DNA of 62,326 nt from assembly GCF_003968755.1 (NCBI RefSeq), contig NZ_RYDL01000016.1, positions 1 through 62,326 of the forward strand, in the 5' to 3' direction. The notes beneath the pieces were generated by a model. The model saw nothing but the letters and a program-made list of their open reading frames with translations, made no database searches and was not told where the DNA came from. Within the stretch, counting starts at the first letter, position 1. Every line of letters begins with the position of its first letter. The DNA comes from Flavobacterium sp. RSP15. Lineage in GTDB: Bacteria > Bacteroidota > Bacteroidia > Flavobacteriales > Flavobacteriaceae. A program made the position numbers and the translations under genes. Of this stretch, positions 55,375 to 62,326 are shown one piece after another.

Positions 55375-55462
55375 AATTTCTTTTTTTGATTTTAGTGTTG
55401 ATTAAACGGTTCATTTTTTGATTGCCGTGCCAGTTCTCCTTTCTGGCTCAGGTGATGATTTG

Positions 55463-55488
55463 TCATTGCGAGGAACGAAGCAATCTCG
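55463..55488. repeat. REP-like repeat (TCATTGCGAGGAACGAAG)
   Basis: GTCATTGCGAGGAACGAAG followed by CAATCTC is a widely dispersed bacterial intergenic repeat that I recognise. It sits in the 271-bp gap between padR and DUF4870. Confidence 0.6.
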
Positions 55489-55514
55489 TATTGCATGATT
55501 CTCTTTTTATTTTT

Positions 55515-55595
55515 TCGGAGCTTATTCCTGCTTTCCACTTTATCTTTACTTGCTTAAAGAAAGCAAGTAAAGGATGTCGTTTCAATCAGGGCTAG
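55515..55595. repeat. Dispersed palindromic repeat, copy 2 (GGAGCT...GGGCTAG type)
   Basis: Opens CGGAGCTTATTCCTGCTT, has a perfect 12-bp core hairpin CTTTACTTGCTT / AAGCAAGTAAAG (55544-55555 with 55561-55572), and closes TCAATCAGGGCTAG. Same outer arms as 49454-49521 with a different core. With the REP next to it, it separates DUF4870 from padR. Confidence 0.65.
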
Positions 55596-55645
55596 TTTGT
55601 TCGCTCCTTGTATTACGTCTGTTCTCTTTTAATCTGACTGCTTCC

Positions 55646-56101
55646 TTATTTAAGGAACGGAATCGTTATTGGATATTTGTATTTTTCTCCGTTTGATGTT
55701 TTAATCGAGGCATAAATAATCAAGAAGAATTCAGCCACTTTCAAAAGTCCGAAAATCAGAACGCAAATTAATCCAACCGTTAATAGTGCAATGTTGTCTT
55801 CAAGGTTGAAATTCGAAAGTGTAATGTCGTTATGATGTATCAATGATTCGAAAGAAACATTTTTGAAAGCCGAAATAAGAAATGAAGGAATTGCAATCAT
55901 AATCAGCACCAAAGAGTAGATCAATAAACTCAATTGAAAATTCAACACTTGTTTTCCGTGGTGATCTACAAATTCAGATTCCTCTTTCTTGGTTGTCCAA
56001 AGAATAATTGGAAAAATATAATTTCCAAAAGGAATGAAATACTGCGTTAAAGTACTTAAATGCGTAAATGTCGCGATGTTTTTTTCAGTTGTTGTTTCCA
56101 T
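55646..56101 (-). CDS. DUF4870 membrane protein
   Basis: 151 residues with three membrane segments (about 18-32, 54-76 and 103-128) and the DUF4870 signature of a YFIPFGNYIFPIILW start and FVDHHGKQVLNFQLS. A Tic20-like fold has been suggested for the family. It lies upstream of padR on the same strand, separated by dispersed repeats, and probably belongs to the same envelope-stress module. Confidence 0.9.
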   Translation of the reverse strand: METTTEKNIATFTHLSTLTQYFIPFGNYIFPIILWTTKKEESEFVDHHGKQVLNFQLSLLIYSLVLIMIAIPSFLISAFKNVSFESLIHHNDITLSNFNLEDNIALLTVGLICVLIFGLLKVAEFFLIIYASIKTSNGEKYKYPITIPFLK

Positions 56102-56144
56102 GATTAAAAGTATATAGTAATTTCTTATGCAAATATATATCTAA

Positions 56145-56220
56145 AAGATAGTATCTTGTTACGCATAGTACCAAAATTTAACACAACATTAACAAACAAT
56201 TTTTGTATGTACGCATAGTA
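56145..56220 (-). promoter_or_regulatory. Operator-like cluster upstream of DUF4870
   Basis: The perfect palindrome AAGATAGTATCTT (56145-56157) is followed by two exact copies of TACGCATAGTA (56160-56170 and 56210-56220), 50 bp apart, about five helical turns. All three share ATAGTA. Position and symmetry fit a repressor site, with PadR the obvious candidate; this is inference. The same region must also serve the divergent DUF4442 gene. Confidence 0.5.
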
Positions 56221-56334
56221 TTTTTTTGTAATTTAGCAAAAACCTAGCGGTAATAAACTCGCCTAAATTCAAAATCCAAAGAATAATACAGAATGGCGAC
56301 ACTCTATTCCCATAAAAACAAACAGTAGCTACCT

Positions 56335-56787
56335 ATGAAACTTACAGCCTCTAAACTTAATAAATTTTTGTTTTTCAAATTACCTTCGGCATTTATCTGT
56401 GGCGTACGCGTAAAAATCATAGGTGAGAACCAGTGTATAGTTTCTGTAAAACACCGTTGGATAAACCAAAATCCATTTAACTCGCTGTATTTTGCCGTGC
56501 AAGCCATGGCTGCAGAGCTTGCCACGGGTGCTTTAGTAATGTTTCAAATTCAAAAAAGCGGCAAAAAAATCTCTATGCTTGTTGCGAATAACAAAGGAAA
56601 TTTTACCAAGAAAGCTACAGGCAGAATCACTTTTACCTGTAATGACGGCCATTTAATAGAAAAGGCGATTCAAGAAACTATTGCTACAGGAGACGGACAA
56701 ACGTTTTGGATGAAATCCATTGGAACCGATGAAAAAGGAATTCAAGTATCCGAAATGGATTTTGAATGGAGTGTGAGGGCCAAATAA
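56335..56787 (+). CDS. DUF4442 hotdog-fold protein
   Basis: 150 residues. DUF4442 pattern: a long N-terminal helix, VRVKIIGENQCIVSVKHRWINQNPFNSLYF, then AVQAMAAELATGALVM, the central helix of a hotdog thioesterase fold, and a beta-rich C-terminus. Probably acts on acyl thioesters, but no catalytic residues can be assigned. Single gene, divergent from DUF4870. Confidence 0.85.
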   Translation: MKLTASKLNKFLFFKLPSAFICGVRVKIIGENQCIVSVKHRWINQNPFNSLYFAVQAMAAELATGALVMFQIQKSGKKISMLVANNKGNFTKKATGRITFTCNDGHLIEKAIQETIATGDGQTFWMKSIGTDEKGIQVSEMDFEWSVRAK

Positions 56788-57011
56788 ATAAATCTTTTTG
56801 AAACACTTATTCACAATCGAATCTCTTTCGTGAAGCGACCATTATGTAGAATTAGAATTTTTGGTTTAAATAGGTTACTTTTTTTGTGAAATTAGAGTAC
56901 TGTTTTTTGGCTTTTGAACTGAATGAATAGAATACCCGTAGGCGTTTTAATGCGGGCGTTTATTAAATTGATAGGTACTCCGCTTTTAATTGCATATCAG
57001 CGCTATCAAGA

Positions 57012-57599
57012 TTAATAATACAATCTAAAATCGAGCAGCTGACAAAGGGTAAAGTGCTTTTCATGTAATTGGGTAACAATATCTACAACATTATCTTGCT
57101 CTTCAAATAAGCTAAAAAAAGCTTTGTCTATGGCACAGCTTGTTAATGTATTAGATGGTGCTCCATACCCGGAAACGGCACGTGCTCCGGTGATATCTAA
57201 AAAGTATTGTGCTTCTTCCGGACTTAAGTCCAATACCTTTGCATTTGCAAAATGTAAAATTTTTCCTTTCATTTTTCCTTCAAAAAGCTCTGCAATTTCC
57301 TCTAAACTATAGTAATAGTCATTGAGACAAATGGTATTTCTTTCGCCTGGCATCACTAAGTAGATTATTTCATAATTTTTAAAATTATGGTCGTCATAAA
57401 GCAACGCATTTAAGCTTTCTTCTAACCCCTCAATGGTATCACAGGTTTTGTAAATACTGGTTATACCTTGTTCAAAAGCCAATTGCTCTAAGTTTTTAAT
57501 CACTTCAGTAGTGGTGGCGATTTCTGTATTAGGAACGGCTTCTAGGCAGAAAATAAAGGTATCAGAATCCGTTAAATTTTGGGTGTTCGGATGGGTCAT
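57012..57599 (-). CDS. Protein of unknown function (DUF6642-like)
   Basis: 195-residue soluble protein without signal or membrane segments. Notable parts are an N-terminal TFIFCLEAVPNTEIATTTEV, a central ILHFANAKVLDLSPEEAQYFL, then ARAVSGYGAP and SCAIDKAFFSLFEE. The alternating pattern suggests a Rossmann-like or caspase/CHAT-like alpha/beta fold (His in LHFA, Cys in SCAID), but that is a guess. I recall DUF6642 for this type. Isolated gene. Confidence 0.75.
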   Translation of the reverse strand: MTHPNTQNLTDSDTFIFCLEAVPNTEIATTTEVIKNLEQLAFEQGITSIYKTCDTIEGLEESLNALLYDDHNFKNYEIIYLVMPGERNTICLNDYYYSLEEIAELFEGKMKGKILHFANAKVLDLSPEEAQYFLDITGARAVSGYGAPSNTLTSCAIDKAFFSLFEEQDNVVDIVTQLHEKHFTLCQLLDFRLYY

Positions 57600-57763
57600 T
57601 AGTTACGAATTATTTATTGGTTCCAATAATTGTTAAAACGATGTGCTTTAGTCTATTTTGTTTTTTGCTTCTAAAAGATTTGGCACAAATTTCACGTATT
57701 TCTGCGAATTAATTGGTCCTAATTTGTAAAATTTGTAGTTGCTATTTGCTTAATCTTGTGGGT

Positions 57764-57918
57764 ACAGTTTACAAAACTGTCACGATGGCGGATTTGTAAT
57801 CTCTGCCCGTAAATAATATCAAAATAATTCTAATAAAACCAATTCTTATTCACTCTTTTAAACTGGCATGATATCTCGTTGAATCATTCTCTTTGTGGGC
57901 TCCGATTGGAAATCCGCC
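57764..57918. repeat. REP-like inverted repeats in a gene-free stretch
   Basis: The 484-bp gap 57600-58083 has no gene. ACAGTTT (57764-57770) and AAACTGT (57774-57780) form a tight palindrome, followed by GGCGGATTTGTAATC (57787-57801). Its near-complement GATTGGAAATCCGCC lies at 57904-57918, so the 130 bp between could fold back. The wording resembles REP sequences that flank REP-associated transposases in Bacteroidetes, from memory. No transposase is present. Confidence 0.55.
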
Positions 57919-58083
57919 CTATCGCTGTCCGAAAAATTTGATATTAAAGCGATCAGGTTCGTGCGCTAGCGGGGAAAATATCCCATATCTTATTTTCAAG
58001 ATGATTTTTTATAAAGGCAAACAAGGACATAGAGTTACTATATGATGTAGCTAAAAAAAGTTTTTTGAGCTTTAAAATTTTCC

Positions 58084-59250
58084 TTATTTCAATACTATAT
58101 ATTTTCGTAAATCAGAGGTTAAAATATCATTTAATTCCTTTTTATTAGTGGCAGTACTTTCAATAAAAGCAAATCCAAATACCGGATATTTATGTATATC
58201 TAATTCTCTAATTACTATTGGTTTTTCAAAATCTTTAGCAAGACCTGAATAGTTAAATTCTAAAATATCGGAAGGGATTATTCCCGAATTATTATCCAAA
58301 ACAATGACACTAAATATTTTATCCTCTTTTCCTTTAAAGATACTATCCCAGTCTGGTTTTTTGTTTTCACAAAAGCATTTGTATTCATTAAATCCTAAGG
58401 TTACTCCTAGAAGGTCAGCCGTAGTGCAAAATCCACCAAATCGTAAAGGGTTTACTTCGATAGGGATTATTTTGCCATTTTCATCTATGCGGACTTCTGC
58501 ATGAGCCGGGAAATTTTTTAAATGTAACTCTTTACCAATTTTACTTAAAAAACATTCAAGATCAATTTTATACTTTTCAATGATTGCTTTAGATGTTGAA
58601 TAAACCCGATCACTTGTGTCTGTTTCGGATGAAAAGAGGTGGTGTAAAACGTTTAACAAAACAGCATCTCCATTATTGTCGTAATAATAATCGATGGCAT
58701 ATTCTTCTCCACGAATAAATTCTTCAATAATAAAAGTACTTGTGTTTAATACATTTTCAGGAAATATACTTTTAAGTTTATCAGGTTGTAACTCACTTTT
58801 AGCTTTTATCCAGTCTTTCTCGTTTTCTACGATATGAACTCCTATGCTAAAGAAACCAACAGCAGGTTTAATTACAAATGGGAACCGAATCTCATCATCG
58901 GACAATCGTTGGATTTCTTCAATACTTATTTGCTTGAAATAAAAGTCGGGAAACAACTCTTTTATAAGTTCTCTAAACTTTACTTTATTTTTTAAAACGT
59001 GTAATTGACTTGATAATTCACTTTCTCCATAGTATTGATCGATCCAAGCTAATGCATTCTCTGAATTGCTATAAAGAGAAATTTCTGGATTATTTTTTAG
59101 TAAAGCGATTGCTTCCTCTTCGGCTATCCATGCCAAAGAATCATCTTTCACCAATTCTTTGGCTACTTTGGTTGCAATTATTTTATAATTATTATCTTTT
59201 ATTGTTTTGATAAGAAAATCGGAAACAAATGGCTTGTCTATTAAGAACAT
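58084..59250 (-). CDS. ATP-grasp domain protein
   Basis: 388 residues with an ATP-grasp fold: pre-ATP domain (1-110), then PFVIKPAVGFFSIGVHIV (ATP-binding loop), FIIEEFIRGEEYAIDYYYD, and the metal site HAEVRIDENGKIIPIEVNPLRFGG. The family ligates a carboxylate to an amine via an acyl phosphate; the substrate is not evident, but a peptide or amino-acid ligase is the usual case. It lies 16 bp after an M28 aminopeptidase on the same strand, so a peptide-linked role is plausible. Confidence 0.88.
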   Translation of the reverse strand: MFLIDKPFVSDFLIKTIKDNNYKIIATKVAKELVKDDSLAWIAEEEAIALLKNNPEISLYSNSENALAWIDQYYGESELSSQLHVLKNKVKFRELIKELFPDFYFKQISIEEIQRLSDDEIRFPFVIKPAVGFFSIGVHIVENEKDWIKAKSELQPDKLKSIFPENVLNTSTFIIEEFIRGEEYAIDYYYDNNGDAVLLNVLHHLFSSETDTSDRVYSTSKAIIEKYKIDLECFLSKIGKELHLKNFPAHAEVRIDENGKIIPIEVNPLRFGGFCTTADLLGVTLGFNEYKCFCENKKPDWDSIFKGKEDKIFSVIVLDNNSGIIPSDILEFNYSGLAKDFEKPIVIRELDIHKYPVFGFAFIESTATNKKELNDILTSDLRKYIVLK

Positions 59251-59266
59251 AATAGGTAGTTGTTTT

Positions 59267-60724
59267 TTACTTTTTTATTTCAATTGTTACAGCAGGACGT
59301 TTGGCACTTTGCGCAACTCTCCATCCGGTTTCATAGATCCACTTTGTCATCTTAGTCAGTTTTAGATAGTCAATTTTATCTGGGCTATCGAAAGGGGTAT
59401 GGTAGTCAGGGTGTAATAAGGTGGTAAAAAATATTGCTGGAACATTAGCTTGAGCATAGGGAAGATGATCGCTTCGGAAGTACCAATTCTCTGGGTGATC
59501 TGCTGCATCCCAGGAAGTATCTACTTTGAAGTTGGCAATACTTTTATTAGCTGCTAAAGTGATAGCTACAAGGTCAGAAGAATTAAGATGAGGTTCTGTT
59601 ACGCCCAATAGCGCCGCCGAATCAGGTGCATTGCGTCCTATCATATCGCCATTTAAAACAGCAACTATGGAGGTCAGTTTAACGGTGGGATGGCTAACAA
59701 AATAACGAGAACCCAATAAACCCCTTTCCTCAGATCCGTGCCATACAAATAAAGCCGATCGCTTAGCGGGTTGTGTACTCCACGCACTCCCTATTGCAAG
59801 CATCGCTACCGTTACTGATGCATTATCATCAGCACCGTTCCAGATAGGATCCCCGTTAACTGCAGGTCCTACTCCGTCATGGTCCTGGTGACCGCTGAAT
59901 AAAACATATTCCTCTTTCAGTTTAGGATCAGTTCCATCAACCTTAGCAATAACATTAATAGAAGGATAGTCAAAATTTTCTACCTTCAAAGTAGTTTTTA
60001 AATAAGCGTCTTGTTTAGATAATATATTCTTTAACTGTTTACTTGCCAATATAATTGGTACCGTAGCTGCAGTAGAGGATTGGGCACCTTCTATTCCATA
60101 ACTTCCTTCTTGATAATGAAATCCCGTAAACGAAATAAGTGATTCTACAGTGTCATCAGCAACAAAAATTATAGCAGTAACACCGCGGCTGAGGAGTTCT
60201 TTTCCCTGCTGGTTCATGGCAGAAGCGGTATAACGATATTGCCAGAGGCTCACCCAGTCTTGAATAATGGGGGTTGGAGGCATAATATTCATAGCTACAA
60301 TTTTGCCTTTCAGATCGACAGTATTATCCGGTATTTTGTCCAGCCAAACTATGGAGCCTTCTAGGGTAGTGTCAACCAAATTAGTTGGCCAAATCTCTTT
60401 CCAAAGATCAAGTGCTTTACCATTTACACTAACAGTACTTCTATTGGCCACACGGCTGCGTTTTAAATTAAAGAACTGGAAGTAGGTTCCATCTTCACCT
60501 GCAGGTTTAAGGCCAGCTTCACGGGCCTTTTGAGCCACCCAAACAGAAGCTCGCATTTCGCCAAGTTCTCCTCCTCTTCGTCCCCGATAAGCGTCACCCG
60601 CCAGTTCATATAAATCATCTTTTAGATCTTGCTGCTTAATTTTATCTAATTGTGGTGCTGTGCTTTGCGCAAAAAGCGAAGTGGAAATAAATAATATCAA
60701 AAGAAGAATTTGTTTGTATTTCAT
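59267..60724 (-). CDS. Secreted M28 family zinc aminopeptidase
   Basis: 485 residues with a signal peptide ending SLFAQ. A PA-like insert (about 120-240) is followed by the M28 catalytic core: FSGHQDHDGVG (His, Asp), NGADDNASVTVAM (bridging Asp), WHGSEERGLLGS (catalytic Glu pair), LNGDMIGRN (Asp) and a final His in LLHPDYHTPFDSPDKID. All metal ligands are present. Releases N-terminal amino acids from peptides in the periplasm or outside. First gene of a two-gene unit with the ATP-grasp protein. Confidence 0.93.
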   Translation of the reverse strand: MKYKQILLLILFISTSLFAQSTAPQLDKIKQQDLKDDLYELAGDAYRGRRGGELGEMRASVWVAQKAREAGLKPAGEDGTYFQFFNLKRSRVANRSTVSVNGKALDLWKEIWPTNLVDTTLEGSIVWLDKIPDNTVDLKGKIVAMNIMPPTPIIQDWVSLWQYRYTASAMNQQGKELLSRGVTAIIFVADDTVESLISFTGFHYQEGSYGIEGAQSSTAATVPIILASKQLKNILSKQDAYLKTTLKVENFDYPSINVIAKVDGTDPKLKEEYVLFSGHQDHDGVGPAVNGDPIWNGADDNASVTVAMLAIGSAWSTQPAKRSALFVWHGSEERGLLGSRYFVSHPTVKLTSIVAVLNGDMIGRNAPDSAALLGVTEPHLNSSDLVAITLAANKSIANFKVDTSWDAADHPENWYFRSDHLPYAQANVPAIFFTTLLHPDYHTPFDSPDKIDYLKLTKMTKWIYETGWRVAQSAKRPAVTIEIKK

Positions 60725-60842
60725 AAGATTTATTTTTAAAAATTGAAAAGTTTAAAATCGTAAAGGATCAATAAGTATTGGCAGCCTGTCTGTAATCGCT
60801 GTTGAATAGCCTAGTCTTTCCAAATGTATAGATAATCTTTTA

Positions 60843-61000
60843 TTACAAATCATCAAAATGACTTTTTTTTTGCTGAATACTTTTGGTACTTCATTGACTA
60901 TGAGTTTTTCTACTATTTCGCGCTAATAATTCCCGAATATAGCGTAAATCCGTTTCGTTTACTAAGAAATGTGTCGCATAGGGATTCTTTCTGGGACTTT
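60843..61000 (-). pseudogene. 3' relic of a tyrosine recombinase
   Basis: On the minus strand, in one frame, it reads ATHFLVNETDLRYIRELLAR, then NSRKTHSQ, an internal TGA, and STKSIQQKKSHFDDL before the stop at 60843. This is the C-terminal part of XerD-like integrases (the ATHLLENGTDLRYIQELLGH region, then STKSIQQIKSPFDDL). The catalytic HxLR box upstream is decayed (SPRKNPYATH), the second His of the LGH motif is changed to LAR, and the tyrosine segment is lost. The rest of the 549-bp gap to higA holds a CCCGT/ACGGG hairpin (61145-61158) and half of the HigBA flanking repeat. Confidence 0.8.
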
Positions 61001-61258
61001 ATTTGGTATCCTAGTTTCTTAACTTTTTATGCTGGTAAAGTTAGCATGTCCACGCTACAAAAAAAGTGGCTCGCTTGCCTCTTGTAATTCTCTCTAAAAA
61101 CTTTACAACAACTCCATAGTGTTAACGGATGTACAATCGGTTCTCCCGTAAAAACGGGACAGGCTGTTCAACCCGGAGGTACCTCATTGAATTTATTTTT
61201 GTTGGTATTCGGTGATTATAATTCATTGTTGGTGCTGGGCACGCAACGAAGCCTAGTT

Positions 61259-61268
61259 GTTGGCAGTC
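61259..61268. repeat. Left inverted repeat flanking higBA
   Basis: GTTGGCAGTC here is the exact reverse complement of GACTGCCAAC at 62009-62018. The two enclose the HigBA pair. It lies 6 bp from the higA stop. Confidence 0.55.
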
Positions 61269-61274
61269 GTACTT

Positions 61275-61631
61275 TTAATAAGTTTGAATTAAAACGTCAG
61301 TTGGTATATGAAGCCTTTCGTGTAATTGTCTTATCATTTCCAAAGAAAGCTTTCTTTTTCGGTTTAAAATTTCGCTTGCACGACTTTTCAGACCTATAAT
61401 ATTTGCTAAATCATTTTGGTTGTAACCCATTTGCTCCATTCTAAATTTAATTGCTTCAATGGGGTCTGGTAAGCTGATAGGAAATTTTTCATTTTCATAT
61501 TTGTCAATTAAAATACCGAGCACCTCAAGTTCGTCTCCTTCAGGAGAGCCATTTTTTGCATCAAAGATTATTTCAAGTCTTTGTAAAGCTTGATTGTAAT
61601 CGTTTTCTGTTTTTATAGGTTTAATTTCCAT
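61275..61631 (-). CDS. higA: HigA-type antitoxin with XRE helix-turn-helix
   Basis: 118 residues. An N-terminal segment (about 1-55, with GSPEGDELEVLGILIDKYE) is followed by an XRE-type HTH (about 64-115: RMEQMGYNQNDLANIIGLKSRASEILNRKRKLS). It neutralises HigB and represses its own promoter. It lies 5 bp after higB, the toxin-first order characteristic of higBA. Confidence 0.93.
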   Translation of the reverse strand: MEIKPIKTENDYNQALQRLEIIFDAKNGSPEGDELEVLGILIDKYENEKFPISLPDPIEAIKFRMEQMGYNQNDLANIIGLKSRASEILNRKRKLSLEMIRQLHERLHIPTDVLIQTY

Positions 61632-61636
61632 AATAT

Positions 61637-61930
61637 TTAAATTTCATTTGCATTAATCTTGTCATATTCTGCATGCGTTCCAATAAATCGAATCCAAATC
61701 ATTTGATATTCATAAGTTAGTTTAATTATCAATCTGTAATTATTTCCTTTAATATTGAAAACTATTCGATTGTCATTTAAAATACTAGCACTAGGATAAT
61801 CTAACTTTATTTCGTTTGGGTTTTTCCATTCAGCTGTACTTGCTTCTTGAAACCATGATTTCAATTGTTGTTCACAATCACCATGTATCTCCCAAAAGTC
61901 TCTTAATATTTTTTTAGCTACTACTCTCAA
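61637..61930 (-). CDS. higB: HigB-type mRNA-interferase toxin
   Basis: 97 residues of the RelE/HigB fold, a ribosome-dependent mRNA endonuclease. Motifs are RVVAKKILRDFWEIHGDCEQQLKSWF at the N-terminus (longer than 20 residues in total conservation), RIVFNIKGNNYRLIIK and a C-terminal WIRFIGTHAEYDKI. The start is TTG: the family N-terminus begins exactly there, and no ATG or GTG lies in frame upstream. A -7-like TATCTTTG ends 16 bp upstream, so the leader is very short. Low initiation by TTG may keep toxin output down. Confidence 0.92.
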   Translation of the reverse strand: MRVVAKKILRDFWEIHGDCEQQLKSWFQEASTAEWKNPNEIKLDYPSASILNDNRIVFNIKGNNYRLIIKLTYEYQMIWIRFIGTHAEYDKINANEI

Positions 61931-61946
61931 ATGTATTAATTTTTTT

Positions 61947-61954
61947 CAAAGATA
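61947..61954 (-). promoter_or_regulatory. -7 element of the higBA promoter
   Basis: On the minus strand TATCTTTG matches TANNTTTG and lies 16 bp before the TTG start of higB. A clear -33 TTTG is not seen. HigA probably represses here. Confidence 0.55.
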
Positions 61955-62008
61955 ATAAAAAAAAGTTCCCGAAATGGGATTTCTATTTTTTCCGTCGCAA
62001 GTGTGTTT

Positions 62009-62050
62009 GACTGCCAACGTCAGTTCGTCTAAAAATCTCTAAACGAACTG
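62009..62050. repeat. Right inverted repeat and hairpin flanking higBA
   Basis: GACTGCCAAC (62009-62018) matches the left flank in inverse orientation. Directly after it CAGTTCG (62021-62027) and CGAACTG (62044-62050) form a perfect 7-bp stem with a 16-nt loop. A repeat plus a folded stem of this size recalls integron attC sites, though the GTTRRRY core is not strictly met. Confidence 0.5.
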
Positions 62051-62129
62051 TATTTTGTTACGCATTGAGTAAATAGATGTTATTTAAATTACATTTAAAA
62101 TTTGTTTTGGTAAAAGTTGCTTTATAGAT

Positions 62130-62225
62130 ATTCCTGGTCAAATTGAATACCCCATTCCGGGTCAAACTGGACAGGTGATTCCGGAGCAAAGTGAACACCT
62201 CATTCCGGTTCAAACTGGACAGTTT
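62130..62225 (+). mobile_element. IS21-like terminal repeats (left end of an insertion sequence)
   Basis: Four tandem 24-bp repeats start at 62130, 62154, 62178 and 62202. Each begins ATTCC[GT]GG/A and contains a CAAA-x-TGGACA-like segment (best copies ATTCCGGGTCAAACTGGACA and ATTCCGGTTCAAACTGGACA). Multiple ~20-bp terminal repeats that bind the transposase are a hallmark of IS21-family ends. The istA/istB genes would lie beyond the window. From 62226 to the end I see an AT-rich leader and no gene. Confidence 0.75.
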
Positions 62226-62326
62226 TGATGATGTTTTTTATCATAGAATGCCTTTACTTTGTATTAGATAAAAAACACTAAATTTATTCAAAGGAAAACA
62301 GAGGTGAACTATCAATTCCGCTAAGT

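Noticed and set aside
61187..61399. Plus-strand frame across the higA 3' end
   Set aside because: It runs antisense through conserved higA coding sequence and lacks any domain; higA explains the region.

Overview
The window is a low-GC chromosomal segment of a Flavobacteriaceae bacterium, most likely Flavobacterium or a close relative. The evidence is a secreted protein with a type B C-terminal sorting signal of the type IX secretion system, Bacteroidetes promoters (TTTG, about 20 bp, TANNTTTG), no clear Shine-Dalgarno sites, the gene order parA-parB-DUF5683-dapB-lepB-wbqC, an Oar-like TonB-dependent receptor, and a PadR/PspC/head-GIN module. It is mostly core chromosome. Transposon ends lie at both edges: an IS3-like 5' end at 1-76 and IS21-like terminal repeats at 62130-62225.

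Layout. 0.1-4.4 kb: giant choice-of-anchor-L secreted protein. 4.6-10.7 kb (+): argS, a lipoprotein, ffh, folD, a CorA-type transporter. 11-14.5 kb (+): two secreted M14 carboxypeptidase-like proteins, the first without its catalytic residues. 14.6-18.3 kb (-): rluF, an alpha/beta hydrolase, a coiled-coil protein that lost its zinc ribbon, Nif3. 18.4-20.2 kb (+): lpxK, purine nucleoside phosphorylase. 20.2-27.5 kb (-): a collapsed hybrid histidine kinase, GAPDH, lipA, a TonB-like protein without the TonB C-terminal domain, an Oar-like receptor. 27.7-30.5 kb: glycerophosphodiesterase lipoprotein, ECF sigma factor, family-2 glycosyltransferase, a paiB relic. 30.7-37.3 kb (-): a tight rhodanese-thioredoxin/DUF2461/glycosyltransferase/asnB/murB run, with recF upstream. 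37.5-43.7 kb (+): a TPR membrane protein, ribH, mutL, two rhomboids, an EEP hydrolase. 43.8-49.3 kb (-): wbqC, lepB, dapB, a small membrane protein, DUF5683, parB, parA. 49.6-51.5 kb: tRNA-Pro, a tandem tRNA/GIY-YIG repeat, trxB. 51.6-56.1 kb (-): two head-GIN proteins, PspC, PadR, DUF4870. 56.3-60.7 kb: a DUF4442 protein, an unknown protein, ATP-grasp, M28 peptidase. 60.8-62.3 kb: a tyrosine-recombinase relic, HigBA, IS21-like ends.

The most unusual structure is at 49.7-50.46 kb. A 359-bp unit occurs twice in tandem. Each unit starts with the 3' end of tRNA-Pro, then a terminator, then an 81-codon GIY-YIG endonuclease gene, then a degenerate tRNA-Pro-like 5' piece. A third copy of the tRNA 3' end closes the array next to a different terminator. 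This is the geometry left by a very small element that inserts into a tRNA gene and restores it. The second nuclease copy has a stop codon in its active-site motif, within a cluster of four substitutions.

Other points worth attention are the active/inactive M14 pair, the HigBA cassette between 10-bp inverted repeats beside a decayed integrase, repeated operator-like sites upstream of the envelope-stress module, and several dispersed palindromic repeats.
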